From: Myxococcota bacterium | GTDB lineage: Bacteria; Myxococcota_A; UBA796 | Length of the DNA: 64,000 nt | NCBI GenBank assembly: GCA_029251165.1 | Contig: JAQXDW010000146.1 | Coordinates: 16,001 to 80,000, forward strand | Direction of reading: 5' to 3' | Part shown: piece by piece, positions 60,313-64,000 of the stretch | Position numbering within the stretch: position 1 is the stretch's first letter | Layout: every line of letters begins with the position of its first letter | Program-made: the position numbers and the translations under genes | Notes under the pieces: generated by a model | Seen by the model: only the letters and a program-made list of their open reading frames with translations | Databases searched by the model: none | Told to the model about the DNA's origin: nothing

Positions 60313-61428
60313 ATGAAAAGTAAAGATTCGTGGATTCGTCGAGCGATGACGCGGGGAGGTGTTGCCGCTCTTGTTGTGTTCGCTGTGCTTGTGGGACTGC
60401 GCTTCATGAGCGAGCCTGAAGTCGAGCGGGCACCCGAGACGCCGGCACCAGACGAGAGCGCCCCGCGCACGACCGTGACGACGGCCTCTGCGCCCGTTCC
60501 TGCACCCAGCCCCCTTCCCGATGAAGACCCGGAGCCTGAGGACGACGTCCCGCGTGCGGTCCAGCCACGGGAGGGCGAGGCGTGGTCGTTGGTGAATGTC
60601 CCACTGACCTGCGCGGTCGAGCCACCGCTCGTCGGGCTACCGCTCGTCGGTAAGTCCACTCCTTTGACCTAGCCTGGCGACGATCACGAGCCGCAGCCAG
60701 ACGGGTTGCTCTACCCCGCCATTCCCATCGACGTCACGGTAGACGCGGGCGAGGCGACGGCAACGACCTTTCTGCCCGTCCTTGGTTCTGGAGACGACCC
60801 CATCCGGCACGTCGCCCGGCTGGTGCTGCCTGGCTTTGCGCCCACAGAATTCACCTTCATCACCACTGGCCCAGATCAGCCCGCCCTGTGCGAGGAGCCC
60901 ATCCAGCTGAGCACCGCTGCCCAGGGCGTGGTCGGCACCGTTCGCTTCCAAGACGGCAGCCCTGCCGAGGGCGCGATCATCAACGGGTGCGGGACACGCG
61001 TCATCGCAGGAAGCGATGGTGCCTACTTCCTGCTCCCTCGAGAGCAGGAGTCGTGCAGCCTGCAGGCCCGTCACGCCCCAGGCTCCGCAGCAGAGTCTGC
61101 TCCGCTCCAGGTTGATCCGACCACAGCCGAAGATCAGGTCCTGGACTTCGTCTTGGAGATGCCAGACCAGCCCGATCCCGGCGTGGAGATCTTCCGAACC
61201 GATGACGGTGAGATCTGGATCCGGCCTGTGGACTCGGGGCCTTGGGCTCGGAAGCTGGTTTCTGGCGCCCGCATTACTCACATCGGGGATGTCCCGGCTG
61301 ATGCGCTGAGCGATGAGGAGCTGAATCGCGCGATGGTCAGCCTCGACGAGACCGTACATGTAGAGCAGTATTTCGAGACTGAAGACGGCCAGGACTTACA
61401 CGTTCAAGTGGCGATAACAGAGCTCTGA
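60313..61428 (+). pseudogene. Interrupted gene: TM protein with carboxypeptidase-regulatory-like and PDZ-like domains
   Basis: ATG 60313 (after a GAGGAAG site) opens a frame for a signal anchor (about 18-35) and a Pro/Glu linker to about residue 90. It meets TAG at 60670-60672 and then continues in the same frame, without a shift, for 252 codons to 61428. The second part contains a CarboxypepD_reg-like domain (QGVVGTVRFQDGSPAEGAII) and a PDZ-like end (LVSGARITHIGDVPA). One nonsense change in a gene of about 371 codons is the simplest explanation. A separate start at TTG 60706 is the alternative. The PDZ would bind C-termini in the periplasm. Confidence 0.7.
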
Positions 61429-61620
61429 AGAACACTGCGGACTGGCCAGAGTGGGGGTGGCTGGGGAAGCGGAGCGCGTGCTTCGGCAGGCCTTCGTCAT
61501 CACGGGCGTGATGGTGGTGCCGCTGTGGCGGAGGCTGGCATGCGCGGTGCAGAGTGTGTACGTACAATCACGTAAATACAAACTTTGCTATTGTCTCATC
61601 GTCACAATCCGGGGCTCGAC

Positions 61621-63138
61621 ATGGCACTCAGCAAAGAGCAACGCAAGAGCCTGGCAGGCATCCGAAAGCTCATCAAGTCCACCGCCTGGGTTGACGTCCG
61701 TCAGGGGCTGGTGCTCATCAGCGCCGCAGACGATCCTGCGCTCTGGGCGGTCTTGGCCGAGGGGGTCCGCTTCTCTGCGGAGGGGAGGCTGCTCCTGGGA
61801 GAGGGGGAGATCAAGAAGCGGGTCAAGAAGGTGCACCGTGTTGGCGTTGCGCTGGCGGTCGCCCGACAGGTCGGCCTGCTGGAGTCGATGACGACGCTCG
61901 ACCTCAGCGGCTCTGGCATCGAAGATCTCCAGCCGCTGAGGGGGCTGGTCAACCTCACCGCGCTCAACCTCTCGGAGTGCCCTGCTGTTCAGGATCTGCG
62001 GCCGCTGGCTGGCCTGAGCAGCGTGGAGACGCTGGAGCTCTCCTTCAACCAGGGATCCGGTCGCTGGAATGCCATCCTGACAAGCCTCGATGGCCTGGAG
62101 GGCCTGGTCAGCCTGACCACCCTCGACATCAGGGGCTGCAAGGCTCTTCAAGACATCCAAGCCCTCAAGGGGCTGGTCCGCCTCACCGCGCTTAACCTCA
62201 TCAACTGCCAGTCTCTGAGTGATCTCAGCGGACTCGAGGGCCTGAGCAGCCTTCAGGAACTGAACCTCAATGGCTGCACCGCCGTCACCAGGCTCCAGGC
62301 GCTCAGCGGGCTCACGACACTGACCACGCTCGACCTCTCGCGGTGCGCGATGAGCGACCTCCGGTCTCTGAGCGCGCTCTCCGGGCTGAGGTCGCTGAGA
62401 ATCTACAGCGGCAAGCACCTCAGCGACCTCAGCGGACTCGAGGGCCTGAGCAGCCTCAAGGGGCTGCAGCTCAGGCTCTGCGAGCGGGTGACAGATCTCC
62501 AGCCGCTGAGCGGACTGACCAGCCTCAGCACGCTCGACCTGCAAGACTGTCGTGCCCTGGTCGATCTCAGCGGACTGGAGGGGCTGGTCAGCCTCACCTC
62601 GCTCGACCTCTATGAGTGCGTAGCGCTGCAGGATCTCCAGCCGCTGAAGGCACTGAAGGGGCTCACCCTGCGGTTTGGTCATCCCGGGATGGGAGACCTC
62701 AGCCCGCTGAAGGCGCTGACCAACCTCACCACGCTGCACCTCAACCATGGCACGTCGTGGTCCTGGCACTTTGCCAACAGTGCCTTGAGCGACCTCAGTC
62801 CGCTCAAGGCACTGACCAGCCTCACCCTCCTGACCCTGGGCTACTGCAAGCGCTTGAGCGATGGTGAGATCAACGCGCTGCGGGAAGCCCTGCCAGACTG
62901 CGAGATCCTGCGGCGGCGGACGTTCTCCGTCTTTGACCGCCACACCGACGCCCAGCTGCGGGAGCTGGGGGTACCGCTTGAGCGGCTCCTGCTGGTCCGT
63001 GCGGCCTGCACCGACCGGCGGATAGCGGCGCTGGAGGACACGCTCTCGGCGGCGACGTTTGAGGCGCTGATGTACCTTCACGCCGGCCTTGAGTACAGCG
63101 AGGTTGTCGCGTTCCATCAGGCCAGCGCTGCTCAGTAG
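61621..63138 (+). CDS. Leucine-rich-repeat protein
   Basis: ATG 61621 is used; upstream codons in the frame look non-coding. The 505-residue product has a short N-terminal helical part (about 1-88) and then about 14-15 leucine-rich repeats (about 90-420) of internalin-like type, e.g. SGLEGLSSLKGLQLRLCER and LSGLTSLSTLDLQDC. Repeats are 22-23 residues with conserved L..L..L.L..C. A helical tail of 85 residues follows. A 29-base stretch is identical at 62224-62252 and 62428-62456, evidence of recent internal duplication. It is probably cytosolic (no signal) and binds a protein partner. Confidence 0.85.
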   Translation: MALSKEQRKSLAGIRKLIKSTAWVDVRQGLVLISAADDPALWAVLAEGVRFSAEGRLLLGEGEIKKRVKKVHRVGVALAVARQVGLLESMTTLDLSGSGIEDLQPLRGLVNLTALNLSECPAVQDLRPLAGLSSVETLELSFNQGSGRWNAILTSLDGLEGLVSLTTLDIRGCKALQDIQALKGLVRLTALNLINCQSLSDLSGLEGLSSLQELNLNGCTAVTRLQALSGLTTLTTLDLSRCAMSDLRSLSALSGLRSLRIYSGKHLSDLSGLEGLSSLKGLQLRLCERVTDLQPLSGLTSLSTLDLQDCRALVDLSGLEGLVSLTSLDLYECVALQDLQPLKALKGLTLRFGHPGMGDLSPLKALTNLTTLHLNHGTSWSWHFANSALSDLSPLKALTSLTLLTLGYCKRLSDGEINALREALPDCEILRRRTFSVFDRHTDAQLRELGVPLERLLLVRAACTDRRIAALEDTLSAATFEALMYLHAGLEYSEVVAFHQASAAQ

Positions 63139-63295
63139 TGCGTGCCTCACCCGTCGGGACACCGCACAGCCGCTCGCTGAGGAGTCGCATCCAGGATCTT
63201 TTTCCAGAAAAAGTGAAGCTGGCAGACTCCTGCGGGAATGAACAGGCAGAAGATGAGGAGCTGTCCTGTCCACTGCCCCTGCCATACTCCAGTCT

Positions 63296-63790
63296 GTGCC
63301 GCCTGTTTTAGACATTGGTGACCTGTTTGATGCGCACGCGCCCTACCTGCTGAGGGTGGCCGAGCGGCTGACCGGCTCTGCGGCCACGGCAGAGGACATC
63401 ATCCAGGAGGTCTTCTTGGTGGCTTGGCGCCGTCGAGGCGAGCTGTCGGACGACGGGCAGCTTCGCGGCTGGCTGTACCAGGTGGTGGTCAATCGGGTCC
63501 GTCACCACCAGCGTGCCTCCGCCCGGCTGCACCGGTTCCTCACTGAGTACCCCCCTCCGTCAGTCGAGCAGACTCCGGAGGGAACGCTTCATCGGCGTCA
63601 GCAGGCCAAGCAGATCCGCCGCTGCGTGCTCAGGCTTCCGATGCCCCAGCGTGAGGTCTTCGTGCTCTATGAGCTCGAGGAGCTGGAGGGCGCCGCCATC
63701 GCCGAGATCCTCAACATCCCCCTGAGCACCGTTTGGAGCCGGCTCCGGCTGGCCCGCGCGCGCTTCCAGCGCACCTGGGAGCGATCATGA
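63296..63790 (+). CDS. ECF-type RNA polymerase sigma factor
   Basis: The GTG at 63296 opens a 164-residue group 4 sigma factor. Sigma-2 lies at about 10-75 (FDAHAPYLLRVAERLTGSAATAEDIIQEVFLVAW) seen here as its halves AHAPYLLRVAERLTG and AEDIIQEVFLVAW, and sigma-4 at about 105-155 (LEGAAIAEILNIPLSTVWSRLRLARAR, of which ILNIPLSTVWSRLR is the HTH). The stop overlaps the next gene's ATG (ATGA), so the downstream gene is probably its regulator. Confidence 0.92.
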   Translation: MPPVLDIGDLFDAHAPYLLRVAERLTGSAATAEDIIQEVFLVAWRRRGELSDDGQLRGWLYQVVVNRVRHHQRASARLHRFLTEYPPPSVEQTPEGTLHRRQQAKQIRRCVLRLPMPQREVFVLYELEELEGAAIAEILNIPLSTVWSRLRLARARFQRTWERS

Positions 63791-64000
63791 GTGGTCCCCG
63801 ACGCCTCCGCGACGATCCGGCGTTCAAGCTTCGCACTGGCTGCGACCTCTCTGCGGAGAGCGCGCAGCCCCTGGCGCGGGAGCTCGACACGCAGAAGGCG
63901 CGGCTTCAGGCCTCCATCGATGCCTTGACCACGACCGGCGCAGCGGGGAGTGGGGGCGTGATGGTCGCGATCGGCCTGGGCGGTGGTGTCCTGCTGGCCG
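63787..64000 (+). CDS. Partial gene coupled to the ECF sigma gene (possible anti-sigma factor)
   Basis: ATG 63787 overlaps the sigma stop. The first 71 codons are visible: a charged N-terminus with DDPAFKLRTGCDL, a helical segment (ELDTQKARLQASIDAL) and the beginning of a Gly-rich hydrophobic stretch (GVMVAIGLGGGVLLA) that would be a membrane segment. No complete zinc motif is seen. It is probably a membrane anti-sigma factor; the gene runs past the right edge. Confidence 0.6.
   Translation, partial: MSGPRRLRDDPAFKLRTGCDLSAESAQPLARELDTQKARLQASIDALTTTGAAGSGGVMVAIGLGGGVLLA

Noticed and set aside
61588..63315. 575-codon minus-strand frame opposite the LRR gene
   Set aside because: Repetitive because the LRR gene is repetitive; composition and start do not support coding.

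Overview
The window is GC-rich and densely coded. It comes from a Gram-negative bacterium that makes many secreted lipoproteins: more than a dozen predicted products have a short hydrophobic leader ending in a lipobox Cys, often followed by Asp/Thr/Gly-rich linkers. It also carries FG-GAP and choice-of-anchor type surface proteins, a eukaryotic-like Ser/Thr kinase, three ECF sigma factors, hybrid histidine kinases, and Tat-type DUF1552 and DUF1501 proteins beside DUF1592- and DUF1549-like lipoproteins. This profile fits the Myxococcota or a related former-deltaproteobacterial lineage. That placement is inference from gene content; I see no rRNA or tRNA gene. I also see no insertion sequence, CRISPR array, prophage or origin.

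Layout. 1-4.2 kb: the 3' end of a gene whose product ends in two clamp-binding-like motifs, an unknown protein, a TM protein coupled to a fatty-acid-hydroxylase-like enzyme, and two genes sharing a helix-hairpin-helix-like domain, one fused to a beta-propeller. 4.2-8.4 kb: a PAS/histidine-kinase/receiver protein whose kinase half has lost key residues, a lipoprotein, a small unknown protein and a single-domain response regulator. 8.4-16.6 kb: a PNGase F-type lipoprotein, a heterodimeric ABC exporter, and a FIST sensor coupled to a hybrid kinase. 17-33.4 kb: mostly housekeeping or accessory enzymes (B12-type radical SAM, LysR, ArsH, cyclophilin lipoprotein, TIGR02147-like regulator, CocE-type hydrolase, DUF4336, cupin, alpha/beta hydrolase, NAD(P)-binding protein), then a hybrid-motif mini-protein and a large ASH/VWA-like lipoprotein. 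33.7-39.3 kb: VF530 protein, ECF sigma module, glutaredoxin-like, MAPEG, SulP transporter, and a GST with a shortened divergent TetR gene.

39.2-57.2 kb is the most unusual part. One overlapping operon encodes a DUF1592-family lipoprotein, a DUF1552 Tat protein, a small lipoprotein, an ECF sigma factor and its membrane anti-sigma factor. Eight kilobases away a second operon encodes an unknown lipoprotein, a DUF1549/DUF1585-like CxxCH lipoprotein, a DUF1501 Tat protein and a mini CxxCH lipoprotein. Between them lie two similarly organised small membrane-protein modules, an FG-GAP lipoprotein and two convergent paralogous polytopic membrane proteins. 58-64 kb: a Ser/Thr kinase fused to a formylglycine-generating-enzyme-like domain, a PDZ-like membrane protein gene broken by an in-frame TAG, a leucine-rich-repeat protein and a third ECF sigma gene with a coupled partner running off the window.

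Start codons were chosen from ribosome-binding sites, lipobox spacing and gene overlaps; many genes overlap by 1-4 bases, so translational coupling is common. Family names come from motif recognition by eye, not from a database search.
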